DNA of 39,227 bases from a virus: positions 1-39,227 of the IMG/VR virus record IMGVR_UViG_3300020395_000034; one strand, written 5' to 3'. Below are positions 30,975 through 35,836 of this stretch, piece by piece. Under the pieces are notes generated by a model, which saw nothing but the letters and a program-made list of their open reading frames with translations, was not told the DNA's origin and did not search any database. Every line of letters begins with the position of its first letter. The stretch's first letter is position 1. Both the position numbers and the translations under genes were made by a program.

Positions 30975-31139
30975 TTAATCAGTGTAAATTTCAGTTTTTA
31001 ATTCATCCTCAGTGGGATGCCCAGTTTGATAGAATTCTATCGCATAATTTTGCATGACATCGAAGTACTCCTGCTGTGTGAGTGCGGAAAATACTTCTTT
31101 GCCATCACGATATATGTTATATAACTCTTGTTTTCTCAT
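30975..31139 (-). CDS. Conserved small cyanophage protein (54 aa)
   Basis: ATG at 31139, TAA at 30975. The body EVFSALTQQEYFDVMQNYAI and end EFYQTGHPTEDELKTEIYTD match a small acidic protein I know from several cyanomyoviruses (pattern: LT-EEYFD-M, then EFY-TG-P, then ELKTEI). Function unknown. It overlaps the end of the glycosyltransferase gene by 23 nt, so the two are co-transcribed. Confidence 0.8.
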   Translation of the reverse strand: MRKQELYNIYRDGKEVFSALTQQEYFDVMQNYAIEFYQTGHPTEDELKTEIYTD

Positions 31140-31872
31140 GCCCTACTCTTACTCGTGGATCACACCATATTTGGAAACCTGCTTCTATCGCATCAAGGCA
31201 GAAAGAAACATCCTCACCACACATGTCCTGTACTTCACCACTTTCGAAAACTTGCATCTTTGGTGCGAACCATGGATACTTCATCTCAGCATGTTCAAAG
31301 ACTCCATTCTTGATAAGCAGCCATCCAAAACCTGTGTAATCGACAGTGAATGGTTTTTTACGTTTGCTTATACTTTCAATAGTTTCATGATTCATCACTC
31401 CACCATTGTTTCTGAAATCATCTTCATCTAACCAATGTGCTACAGATGTAGTCTTACCATCCTCTGTACAATACCATCCTGCTGCAATGTCTTGTTCCAT
31501 TAAGACTACTTGCCAGAACTTTTCAGTATTGAATACAATATCACTATCAATCCATAATTGATAATCATACTTTAATTTACCATCCCATGGTAACTGATCA
31601 GGTCCTCTGAGAACATTAGCACCAAGACACTTACATCTTGCGAAGTTTACCATAGATGAATAATCTTGTGAGATCTGTATCTGTGCTCCTGCTTGAACTA
31701 AGTCAAAACAGAGTTGTACAAAACTCTTAAGAAAAGCAAATGATACTCCTCTTCCTGGTAAACAAAATACTACTGCTTTTCCTTTAACTATCTCTTTTGC
31801 TTTTTCATAATCCCATTCAGGTTCTTTATTAACTTTCTTGGGAGCTGCTTTAACAGTAAATCCTTTTGCCAT
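31117..31872 (-). CDS. GT-A fold glycosyltransferase-like protein (251 aa)
   Basis: Soluble predicted nucleotide-sugar transferase. GKAVVFCLPGRGVSFAF (about 31-47) is the first beta-alpha unit; the DxD metal/nucleotide motif is D109-S-D111 in YQLWIDSDIVF; a later acidic pair E220-D221 (CGEDVSFCLDAIEAGF) could supply the general base, and WCDPRVRVGHEK (about 236-246) gives the distal His typical of GT-A enzymes. Acceptor unknown (phage DNA, capsid or host surface). I recall close relatives in other cyanophages. It starts the operon GT / 54 aa / 48 aa, ending at 30,798, and has its own TTGACA-17-TATGAT promoter immediately upstream, suggesting early expression. Confidence 0.8.
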   Translation of the reverse strand: MAKGFTVKAAPKKVNKEPEWDYEKAKEIVKGKAVVFCLPGRGVSFAFLKSFVQLCFDLVQAGAQIQISQDYSSMVNFARCKCLGANVLRGPDQLPWDGKLKYDYQLWIDSDIVFNTEKFWQVVLMEQDIAAGWYCTEDGKTTSVAHWLDEDDFRNNGGVMNHETIESISKRKKPFTVDYTGFGWLLIKNGVFEHAEMKYPWFAPKMQVFESGEVQDMCGEDVSFCLDAIEAGFQIWCDPRVRVGHEKTRVI

Positions 31873-31894
31873 AACGTGTTGTAATTACTTCACT

Positions 31895-31923
31895 ATCATA
31901 CAGTATATAGTGTCTATTGTCAA
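31895..31923 (-). promoter_or_regulatory. Sigma70-type promoter for the glycosyltransferase operon
   Basis: Minus strand TTGACA, 17 bp, TATGAT (perfect -35, 5 of 6 in the -10). The -35 overlaps the stop codon of the upstream 59-residue gene; transcription would start about 15 bp before the glycosyltransferase ATG. Likely a host-RNA-polymerase early promoter. Confidence 0.75.
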
Positions 31924-32099
31924 TATGATGCTTCTGATAATTCTTCACTATCTTTACGGTCTTCCGTAACCTCTGAATATGTTAAGTCTTCCATAAAATA
32001 TGTCTGATAGATTCTTCCCCATATTACCTCAAACTCCGCTTCACTTAAATCTTTGAATAAACATTCCTCTCTTAAGTAGATGTGATATGTTTTAGTCAT
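31920..32099 (-). CDS. Conserved small cyanophage protein (59 aa)
   Basis: ATG at 32099, TGA at 31920. MTKTYHIYLREECLFKDLSE then EAEFEVIWGRIYQTYF is a sequence type I know as a frequent small cyanophage protein (HIYL-EECLFK-L-E-EFE-IW). The C-terminal 20 residues are Asp/Glu/Ser-rich. Function unknown. ATGA overlap with the upstream AbrB-like gene means coupled translation. Its stop codon lies inside the -35 of the next promoter. Confidence 0.8.
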   Translation of the reverse strand: MTKTYHIYLREECLFKDLSEAEFEVIWGRIYQTYFMEDLTYSEVTEDRKDSEELSEASY

Positions 32100-32266
32100 T
32101 CTTCTTCAGTTATAATGATATCTCCATTATCTATATTCCATTTTAATATCATCTCTTCGTACCACCCAAATTCATTTATCATCTCTTCAGGAATGTTTAT
32201 ATAATACCTACCAGTTACTGGATCGACCTCTATAGTCGAAAAAATTTTATCGAAATTTTTTTTCAT
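32096..32266 (-). CDS. AbrB/SpoVT-like small DNA-binding protein (56 aa)
   Basis: ATG at 32266, TGA at 32096. The core VDPVTGRYYINIPEEMINEFG (about 14-34) followed by WYEEMILKWNIDNGDIIIT matches the swapped-hairpin AbrB-like fold (IPxEhhxxhGhxxxDxhxh), with YY-I-IPEE-h-x-x-GW as in cyanophage relatives. Such proteins dimerise and bind DNA, usually as transcription regulators or antitoxin-like factors. No toxin gene is recognised beside it (the partner gene is the 59-residue protein). It would be a candidate local regulator. Confidence 0.68.
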   Translation of the reverse strand: MKKNFDKIFSTIEVDPVTGRYYINIPEEMINEFGWYEEMILKWNIDNGDIIITEEE

Positions 32267-32388
32267 TCTATTAGCAGTTTGTGAACCTTGTGGTCGTTTT
32301 TATATAGGGAAAAATTTTTTTATATGAAAGGAACTTATATCTAGCTATCGTAACACTTTGTAGACTAAGGGATCCATCGGTTTTTAAA

Positions 32389-32421
32389 CGGGGCATAACA
32401 ATAACCCCCGCTAAACGGGGG
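32389..32421 (-). terminator. Terminator-like GC hairpin with an alternative fold
   Basis: On the minus strand CCCCCG, loop tttag, CGGGGG (32,405-32,421), followed by TTATTGTTATG, then CCCCG (32,389-32,393). The GGGG arm can pair either with the upstream CCCC or with the downstream CCCC, giving two mutually exclusive hairpins. It follows the last gene of the 33.4-32.45 kb operon by 32 bp. The T-run is weak. Confidence 0.6.
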
Positions 32422-32452
32422 CAACTGTCATATTCACGCACGAATGAGTTGT

Positions 32453-32587
32453 TTATACTTTAACCTCTGCTTTTACATTGATTTGTGTAAACAATCGAAT
32501 CGCTTTTAATGCCTTTTCATATGTATTAAATGACATATATCTGTATTTTAAATCATCAGGAAAGGAATACATGATTGTGGTGTTCAT
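32453..32587 (-). CDS. Small hypothetical protein (44 aa)
   Basis: ATG at 32587, TAA at 32453. MNTTIMYSFPDDLKYRYMSF then NTYEKALKAIRLFTQI; compact, mildly basic, probably alpha/beta. Not recognised. Fourth and last gene of the operon started by the promoter at 33.36-33.40 kb; begins 2 nt after the previous stop and precedes a GC hairpin. Confidence 0.6.
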   Translation of the reverse strand: MNTTIMYSFPDDLKYRYMSFNTYEKALKAIRLFTQINVKAEVKV

Positions 32588-32589
32588 TG

Positions 32590-32730
32590 TTAATTAAGGG
32601 GTGAAGGGTTAGTGTTAGTTTCGGTGAGGAATTCCATCATAAAGTAATCACAAGTGATTTCTAATTGTGAGGCATACTTCTCAATTTCCTCATACATATC
32701 GGGTGAGTATGTTATCATTTTATCACGCAT
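32590..32730 (-). CDS. Small hypothetical protein (46 aa)
   Basis: ATG at 32730, TAA at 32590. MRDKMITYSPDMYEEIEKYA then SQLEITCDYFMMEFLTETN. A predicted amphipathic helix (MYEEIEKYASQLE) follows a short strand, faintly like ribbon-helix-helix proteins, but too little to call. Overlaps the preceding 42-residue gene by 8 nt. Confidence 0.6.
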   Translation of the reverse strand: MRDKMITYSPDMYEEIEKYASQLEITCDYFMMEFLTETNTNPSPLN

Positions 32731-32851
32731 AATCTGTCTCCCCATTGATATAACTTTCTACGTCAAATTTGTCTTCCTGTTGTAACTCTGGAATGTCAAA
32801 GATTTCGCCTGGAGTATTCATTAACTCCAGGAGGATTTCGTCTTCATACAT
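32723..32851 (-). CDS. Small acidic hypothetical protein (42 aa)
   Basis: ATG at 32851, TGA at 32723. MYEDEILLELMNTPGEIFDI then PELQQEDKFDVESYINGETD; strongly acidic with no basic patch. Not recognised. Acidic micro-proteins in phage early regions often bind host enzymes, but that is only a general possibility. Overlaps the next gene by 8 nt; lies 38 bp downstream of the 115-residue gene. Confidence 0.58.
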   Translation of the reverse strand: MYEDEILLELMNTPGEIFDIPELQQEDKFDVESYINGETDYA

Positions 32852-32889
32852 GATAATTAAGGGGGGTAATTGGATAGGGGTTGTTGTTA

Positions 32890-33237
32890 CTAACTGTAAG
32901 ACAATTCGGGTGTGTCATGTAATACAATACCATCAAAGAATGACGTGGTTTTTTGTCTAAAACTAACAAACCAATTCCAATTCCTTTGATATACACTTGC
33001 CCCGTATTTTACCTCAGATAAGATTGCATTTAGTCTTGATTTTGTCGTCACTGTTTCATATCCACAGGAAGACAATAACACTGACTTAGTGTTATAATCA
33101 TAGGTTGCAATTTGATGCCCGTGTAGAAAGATTTGACTACACTTTGTCAAGTCGTTATAAGAAACTTGGGTGTTTGCTTGACACCAGTCTTCTCTATTAC
33201 GGATTGCTTGACACATTTTTGCTTCAATTTTACGCAT
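32890..33237 (-). CDS. Conserved phage protein with MRKIEAxM...AIRNRxDW opening (115 aa)
   Basis: The open frame extends upstream to 33375, but that part overlaps the promoter and leader, so I place the start at the ATG at 33237 (MRKIEAKMCQAIRNREDWCQ). The pattern that follows, ANTQVSY...IFLHGHQIATYD, then TTKSRLNAIL and WNWFV, matches small proteins I recall from phages of many bacteria, including cyanophages: a compact alpha/beta domain of unknown role in which LHGHxIA and TTKSRLNA are the signature. The leader is about 113 nt. First gene of a four-gene operon driven by the box promoter at 33,357-33,398. Confidence 0.75.
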   Translation of the reverse strand: MRKIEAKMCQAIRNREDWCQANTQVSYNDLTKCSQIFLHGHQIATYDYNTKSVLLSSCGYETVTTKSRLNAILSEVKYGASVYQRNWNWFVSFRQKTTSFFDGIVLHDTPELSYS

Positions 33238-33356
33238 GGTAATTAAAGAGAAATAGTGGTGAAAAGTGGGTGAGGTAGCAGATGTCTGACTTATGCTAAC
33301 TCCTTTGCGAAGTCTAATTAAAGTCTCAGGGATGCCAACCTCTCTCCCACCTTTAT

Positions 33357-33398
33357 AATATACATGATTTTGCAACTGTATGGGAGTTTACTGTGACA
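33357..33398 (-). promoter_or_regulatory. Box promoter D (TGTCACA-29-TATATT)
   Basis: Minus strand: TGTCACA (33,392-33,398), five bases, CTCCCAT, then -10 TATATT (33,357-33,362), exactly 29 bp from box to -10. Drives the 115/42/46/44-residue operon. A CGATCG palindrome ends 17 bp upstream. Confidence 0.75.
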
Positions 33399-33415
33399 CT
33401 TTCTCAACTGGTTTC

Positions 33416-33429
33416 CGATCGCACGATCG
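33416..33429. repeat. CGATCG-CA-CGATCG palindrome (HIP1-like)
   Basis: Two CGATCG sites separated by 2 bp between the terminator of the 133-residue gene and box promoter D. The minus-strand copies GCGATCGT and GCGATCGG each differ from HIP1 (GCGATCGC) at one base. The same 14-mer recurs at 34,394 and 34,679. Confidence 0.85.
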
Positions 33430-33430
33430 C

Positions 33431-33455
33431 AAAAAAAATCCCCCGTGAGGGGGAT
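33431..33455 (-). terminator. Strong rho-independent terminator
   Basis: On the minus strand ATCCCCC, loop tcac, GGGGGAT, then eight T. Begins 7 bp after the stop of the 133-residue gene. Confidence 0.93.
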
Positions 33456-33461
33456 AGTTGA

Positions 33462-33863
33462 CTAAGTGGTTTCAAGTGACTTAACTAACTGTCTGTAATA
33501 TGGTAGAATAGTATTAACAAATCCTCTGATATCTTTCACCAATTCCTGTATCTCATAATGATGAATATTCCAACGGTTAGAAATGTCACGTTGGTAGTCT
33601 CTCATTTGGATTAGAGGGGCATTTGGTTTCACTAATTCAGTTGATTTGTTTACAACTTTACCAGATTCGAAAGTAGTTACTGTTACTTTCTTTGTCTCAA
33701 TCTTTGGAGTTGTTGTAACTTTAGGAGAAGGAGTTGCCTTCTTTGTTGTTACTTTAGCAACTGATTTTGCTGCTGTTGTTGTAGTCTTACGTGTGCGTCT
33801 TTTGCGTGGGGTTGTTGCCTTAGCAGGTGTCGCAGTTGTTGACTTAACAGGCATAAAATTCAT
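33462..33863 (-). CDS. Basic Lys/Thr/Pro-rich protein with a conserved C-terminal domain (133 aa)
   Basis: Residues 1-75 are low complexity: TTPRKRRTRKTTTTAAKS has an AT-hook-like basic core, followed by KVTTKKATPSPK repeats, resembling histone-H1-type tails. Residues 85-130 (IQMRDYQRDISNRWNIHHYE, then IQELVKDIRGFVNTILPYYR) are a helical domain. I would guess a DNA- or RNA-binding protein, possibly nucleoid-organising; not demonstrated. ATG at 33863 chosen; a second in-frame ATG (33854, MPVKSTT) is possible. The leader is only about 13 nt and has no Shine-Dalgarno sequence. Single-gene unit: box promoter E in front, strong terminator behind. Confidence 0.78.
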   Translation of the reverse strand: MNFMPVKSTTATPAKATTPRKRRTRKTTTTAAKSVAKVTTKKATPSPKVTTTPKIETKKVTVTTFESGKVVNKSTELVKPNAPLIQMRDYQRDISNRWNIHHYEIQELVKDIRGFVNTILPYYRQLVKSLETT

Positions 33864-33882
33864 TCATTCGTTTGACTCTCTT

Positions 33883-33924
33883 AATATACACGGTTTTAGG
33901 TATCAGTGGGAGAAATGTGTGCCA
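33883..33924 (-). promoter_or_regulatory. Box promoter E (TGGCACA-29-TATATT)
   Basis: Minus strand: TGGCACA (33,918-33,924), five bases, CTCCCAC, -10 TATATT (33,883-33,888), spacing 29. Drives the 133-residue basic protein. Divergent to box promoter A; both share the single CGATCG at 33,943. Confidence 0.75.
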
Positions 33925-33942
33925 CTTATCCAACTGGTTTCA

Positions 33943-33965
33943 CGATCGCAAATTCCGGCTGGAAT
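33943..33965. repeat. CGATCG plus ATTCC-ggct-GGAAT hairpin between divergent promoters
   Basis: CGATCG (33,943-33,948) followed by the inverted repeat ATTCC / GGAAT with loop ggct (33,952-33,965). The same CGATCGCAA-ATTCCGGCTGGAAT block precedes box promoter C (34,687-34,709). Confidence 0.8.
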
Positions 33966-33978
33966 CCAATCAACAAAC

Positions 33979-34020
33979 TGTCACAGTGTTTTCCCATACG
34001 TGGTTAAAATGGTTTATATT
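33979..34020 (+). promoter_or_regulatory. Box promoter A (TGTCACA-29-TATATT)
   Basis: TGTCACA (33,979-33,985), five bases, TTCCCAT ACG, -10 TATATT (34,015-34,020), spacing 29. Predicted start near 34,027, just 5 nt before the structured RNA element at 34,032. Drives the 88-residue gene. Confidence 0.75.
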
Positions 34021-34031
34021 ATGAATAACAA

Positions 34032-34068
34032 CGGGGAAAGGCGAATGTGCCCCGTGAGTCGCCCTCAC
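34032..34068 (+). ncRNA. Predicted pseudoknot / kissing-loop leader RNA
   Basis: Order of elements: CGGGG, aaa, GGCGA, atgtg, CCCCG, tga-g, TCGCC, CTCAC. CGGGG pairs with CCCCG; GGCGA in that loop pairs with TCGCC; GTGAG (sharing the final G) can also pair with CTCAC, placing TCGCC in its loop. All three helices are perfect 5-mers. It lies at the extreme 5' end of the transcript from box promoter A. Not matched to any riboswitch class I know. Confidence 0.5.
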
Positions 34069-34110
34069 TGAAAGACATCCACCGGTTATTCATTTTTCAT
34101 TCTTTTCTCT

Positions 34111-34377
34111 ATGCTTTACGAAATCATTTCAGACAATGTGGATTTCATGTTTACCGATGTTGAAGAGATAGGCACAAGTGACGTTTCCATATGTGTCAAC
34201 CGTATCATCAAAGAATATTCTCCTTTCACTGAAGACTATGCCTCAACCCCTACACGGCAAGTCATCCGTAGAATGGTTAACAATTGCCTGGCAACGTTGA
34301 ATGATTTACATCACACCCAAGTATGGGAAGACATGGCAAGGCAAACCTGCGAATTTACTGCCTCTCCCCCTTACTAA
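34111..34377 (+). CDS. Hypothetical protein (88 aa)
   Basis: MLYEIISDNVDFMFTDVEEI, then GTSDVSICVNRIIKEYSPFT and TRQVIRRMVNNCLATL; acidic N-terminal half, helical C-terminal half. Not recognised. The ATG is preceded by a pyrimidine-rich stretch with no Shine-Dalgarno sequence, and the roughly 80-nt leader holds the pseudoknot-like element, so its translation may be regulated. The TAA stop lies in the loop side of the downstream terminator hairpin. Base composition is visibly richer in G+C than the structural genes. Confidence 0.7.
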   Translation: MLYEIISDNVDFMFTDVEEIGTSDVSICVNRIIKEYSPFTEDYASTPTRQVIRRMVNNCLATLNDLHHTQVWEDMARQTCEFTASPPY

Positions 34378-34387
34378 GGGGGTTTTT
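34366..34387 (+). terminator. Rho-independent terminator containing the stop codon
   Basis: CCCCCTT, loop act, AAGGGGG, then TTTTT. The stop TAA of the 88-residue gene is at 34,375-34,377, within the loop and the first bases of the 3' arm. Confidence 0.9.
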
Positions 34388-34393
34388 AATGTC

Positions 34394-34408
34394 CGATCGT
34401 GCGATCGC
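34394..34408. repeat. CGATCG-TG-CGATCG palindrome with an exact HIP1 octamer
   Basis: CGATCGTGCGATCG followed by C, so GCGATCGC (HIP1) is present at 34,401-34,408. It ends 17 bp upstream of the TGGCACA of box promoter B. Confidence 0.88.
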
Positions 34409-34424
34409 AAACCAATTGACAAAG

Positions 34425-34467
34425 TGGCACATAAAACTCCCAAAGTGCCCCCTTTTGTGTGTATAAT
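34425..34467 (+). promoter_or_regulatory. Box promoter B (TGGCACA-30-TATAAT)
   Basis: TGGCACA (34,425-34,431), five bases, CTCCCAAA, -10 TATAAT (34,462-34,467), spacing 30. The predicted start coincides with the ATG at 34,474, so the mRNA would be leaderless or nearly so. Confidence 0.72.
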
Positions 34468-34473
34468 AAGTTT

Positions 34474-34668
34474 ATGTTTAATCCTAATACTACTTTCAAT
34501 CCTGCGTTTCCTTACGCAGTCGTATGTGCGGCAGCACCGCATGAAAATACCGTTAAAAAAACTTTAGATGAGTGTTGGGGTTTATGTCTTGACTTATCCG
34601 AAGAATACGGGCACTCTGAAATATGGTATGGAAAATGCCTGATGGGTGAATATAGAAACGGGCAGTGA
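34474..34668 (+). CDS. Hypothetical protein (64 aa)
   Basis: An upstream GTG at 34,459 is in frame but overlaps the -10 box, so the ATG at 34,474 is the start. MFNPNTTFNPAFPYAVVCAA, then PHENTVKKTLDECWGLCLDL, SEEYGHSEIWYGKCLMGEYR. Four Cys. The second half (a helix ECWGLCLDLSEEYG, then a strand and GEY) resembles small proteins of cyanobacterial phages that I cannot name. The transcript is probably leaderless. The stop TGA sits in the loop of the downstream hairpin. Single-gene unit between box promoters B and C. Confidence 0.68.
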   Translation: MFNPNTTFNPAFPYAVVCAAAPHENTVKKTLDECWGLCLDLSEEYGHSEIWYGKCLMGEYRNGQ

Positions 34669-34675
34669 TGCCCGT
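34658..34675 (+). terminator. Perfect hairpin with the stop codon in its loop
   Basis: ACGGGCA, loop GTGA, TGCCCGT (7 bp, GC-rich). The stop TGA (34,666-34,668) is three of the four loop bases. There is no T-run, so termination may be weak or Rho-aided, or the hairpin may protect the mRNA end. Confidence 0.6.
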
Positions 34676-34678
34676 GCC

Positions 34679-34709
34679 CGATCGTGCGATCGCAAATTCC
34701 GGCTGGAAT
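34679..34709. repeat. CGATCG-TG-CGATCG palindrome (HIP1) plus ATTCC-ggct-GGAAT hairpin
   Basis: CGATCGTGCGATCGC with HIP1 at 34,686-34,693, then ATTCC / GGAAT (34,696-34,709). Same composite block as at 33,943. Confidence 0.88.
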
Positions 34710-34722
34710 CCAATTAAATAAG

Positions 34723-34764
34723 TGGCACACACTTTCCCTATTCGTGGGTAAAATCGTTTATATT
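34723..34764 (+). promoter_or_regulatory. Box promoter C (TGGCACA-29-TATATT)
   Basis: TGGCACA (34,723-34,729), five bases, TCCCTATTCG, -10 TATATT (34,759-34,764), spacing 29. Leader of about 20 nt with AAGGA 8 bp before the ATG of the 83-residue gene. Confidence 0.75.
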
Positions 34765-34790
34765 TAAAGAGTCAACAAAGGATTTGCATT

Positions 34791-35042
34791 ATGAATGGTT
34801 GGAAAGATTACGAAACCTGGAATGTATCCCTTTGGATTCAAAACACGGAATGCCTTTACAGATTGGCATTAGAGTGTGCAGGGTTTCAAGAATGGAAAAA
34901 CGTCATGCACAACGACGTTGGAAGTTTCTTCACGGATGACGGGGTTGCTTGGGATGATGCTGACTACTCTGAAGTGCAGAGCATGTTTAATGAAATGAAA
35001 GCAACGACTGATTTGCATCACTGGCGACTGGCACTACAGTAA
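34791..35042 (+). CDS. Conserved YETWNVSLWI-family small protein (83 aa)
   Basis: Starts MNGWKDYETWNVSLWIQNTE, the signature of a small family (K-YETWNV-LW-N-E-LY) that I recall from phages, bacteria and archaea and whose function is unknown. A second half DDADYSEVQSMFNEM leads to an amphipathic end. A clear AAGGA ribosome binding site supports the ATG. Monocistronic: box promoter C upstream and a strong terminator 2 bp downstream. Composition is closer to the 33-35 kb block than to the virion genes. Confidence 0.82.
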   Translation: MNGWKDYETWNVSLWIQNTECLYRLALECAGFQEWKNVMHNDVGSFFTDDGVAWDDADYSEVQSMFNEMKATTDLHHWRLALQ

Positions 35043-35044
35043 AA

Positions 35045-35070
35045 AAATACCCCCGAAAGGGGGTATTTTT
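35045..35070 (+). terminator. Strong terminator, probably bidirectional
   Basis: AAATACCCCC, loop gaaa, GGGGGTATTT, then TT; there is an A-run on the 5' side, so it could also stop minus-strand transcripts. It is followed by a CGATCG (35,072-35,077) and a CCGGCTG remnant of the promoter block without an associated box promoter. Confidence 0.9.
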
Positions 35071-35121
35071 GCGATCGGAGATTTCCGGCTGCCGATAGTA
35101 CAAAAATACTCTTCACATAAG

Positions 35122-35154
35122 AAAAAAGATATGTATCATTTACTGACACATATC
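35122..35154 (-). terminator. Terminator with the stop codon in its loop
   Basis: On the minus strand GATATGTGTC, loop agtaaat, GATACATATC (10 bp with one G-U), then six T. The TAA of the 61-residue gene is in the loop (35,140-35,142). Confidence 0.85.
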
Positions 35155-35325
35155 CTCATTTAAAAGTGTTACAAACTCAGCATATTGTTCATCACTATAT
35201 GCTCTTTTGTCATTAAGATTGAAATCCTGCCATTCAGTGCCTTCAACCCTAAATGATAGATTGCCGTTGACTATTTGATAATCAAACTCACAATCATCGA
35301 TTGGAGAGATAAACTTTTTAATCAT
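35140..35325 (-). CDS. Small hypothetical protein (61 aa)
   Basis: MIKKFISPIDDCEFDYQIVN, then GNLSFRVEGTEWQDFNLNDK and RAYSDEQYAEFVTLLNEDMC. Predicted beta strands then a helix. Not recognised. Starts 2 nt after the TAA of the 48-residue gene and is the last gene of the three-gene unit begun by box promoter G; its stop codon is inside the terminator loop. Confidence 0.68.
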   Translation of the reverse strand: MIKKFISPIDDCEFDYQIVNGNLSFRVEGTEWQDFNLNDKRAYSDEQYAEFVTLLNEDMCQ

Positions 35326-35327
35326 AA

Positions 35328-35474
35328 TTAATCAAAAACTTTATCAGTTAGAGAATCGTAATCCTCTGAATTAATGTTATCAGGTAAACCCACATCGTTG
35401 AAATAACGTATAATCTCAACTAACGCAGTTTCTTCTGATTCAGTAATACTTAGTGTGCGTAATGTTTGAGACAT
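35328..35474 (-). CDS. Small protein, paralogue of the 55-residue gene at 38.6 kb (48 aa)
   Basis: ATG at 35474, TAA at 35328. MSQTLRTLSITESEETALVE then IIRYFNDVGLPDNINSEDYD. Alignment by eye with the 55-residue protein at 38,546-38,713 (MNETKRTLTISEAEESVLVE / MVMFFNDNGWINEESQNEYD) gives about half identical positions over the first 40, including RTL(S/T)I(T/S)E-EE, LVE, FFND/YFND and D-YD-L-(D/E)KV. So this is a small conserved family present twice in the window. Function unknown. Second gene of the box promoter G unit. Confidence 0.72.
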   Translation of the reverse strand: MSQTLRTLSITESEETALVEIIRYFNDVGLPDNINSEDYDSLTDKVFD

Positions 35475-35482
35475 GATGATAA

Positions 35483-35791
35483 TTAGTTAGATGAATCTTG
35501 TATGTTAATGTAACGATTAGGCACGAAATCTTTCAACGTGTCACTGTTAATAAACTGAGGTGGCATATACTCACTAATTAACTCCCAATCAGGTGAAAGT
35601 GTCATACGTTGAATATCATATTCAAACGTATCTTTACTCACTAATTGTTTGCTATAAGTCTTAAATCCACCTGCCATAAACTCAACGACTTTGAAGATTA
35701 CGTTTTCATTTATAACATTACCCCAAGATTTAACGGGATAAAAGTTAACAACTGTGTTTCCACTAATTGTATCCTTACGAAGAAATTCCAT
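35483..35791 (-). CDS. Hypothetical protein (102 aa)
   Basis: The start at 35791 gives MEFLRKDTISGNTVVNFYPV, a normal soluble opening; an ATG at 35830 in the same frame (METILSLFVITF, adding 13 hydrophobic residues) lies exactly at the predicted transcription start and would be leaderless. I cannot decide with certainty; the longer frame reaching 35,872 would run through the promoter. The body VIFKVVEFMAGGFKTYSKQLVS and ...TFEYDIQRMTLSPDWELISEYM is not recognised. First gene of the 102/48/61 unit, driven by box promoter G. Confidence 0.68.
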   Translation of the reverse strand: MEFLRKDTISGNTVVNFYPVKSWGNVINENVIFKVVEFMAGGFKTYSKQLVSKDTFEYDIQRMTLSPDWELISEYMPPQFINSDTLKDFVPNRYINIQDSSN

Positions 35792-35836
35792 AATGAAAGT
35801 AATAACGAAAAGTGAAAGAATTGTTTCCATGTTGTT

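Noticed and set aside
31054-31431. Plus-strand open frames opposite the glycosyltransferase gene
   Set aside because: They are antisense shadows of a well-supported gene with motifs; no promoter or ribosome binding site.
32296-32360. Eighth copy of the box promoter (AAAGTGTTACG on the minus strand)
   Set aside because: The box has two mismatches, the -35 block is missing and no TATATT occurs at 29-30 bp.
32890-33375. Long form (161 aa) of the MRKIEAK protein
   Set aside because: Its first 46 codons overlap the promoter and leader of the operon and have no conserved sequence; the internal ATG at 33237 fits the known family opening.
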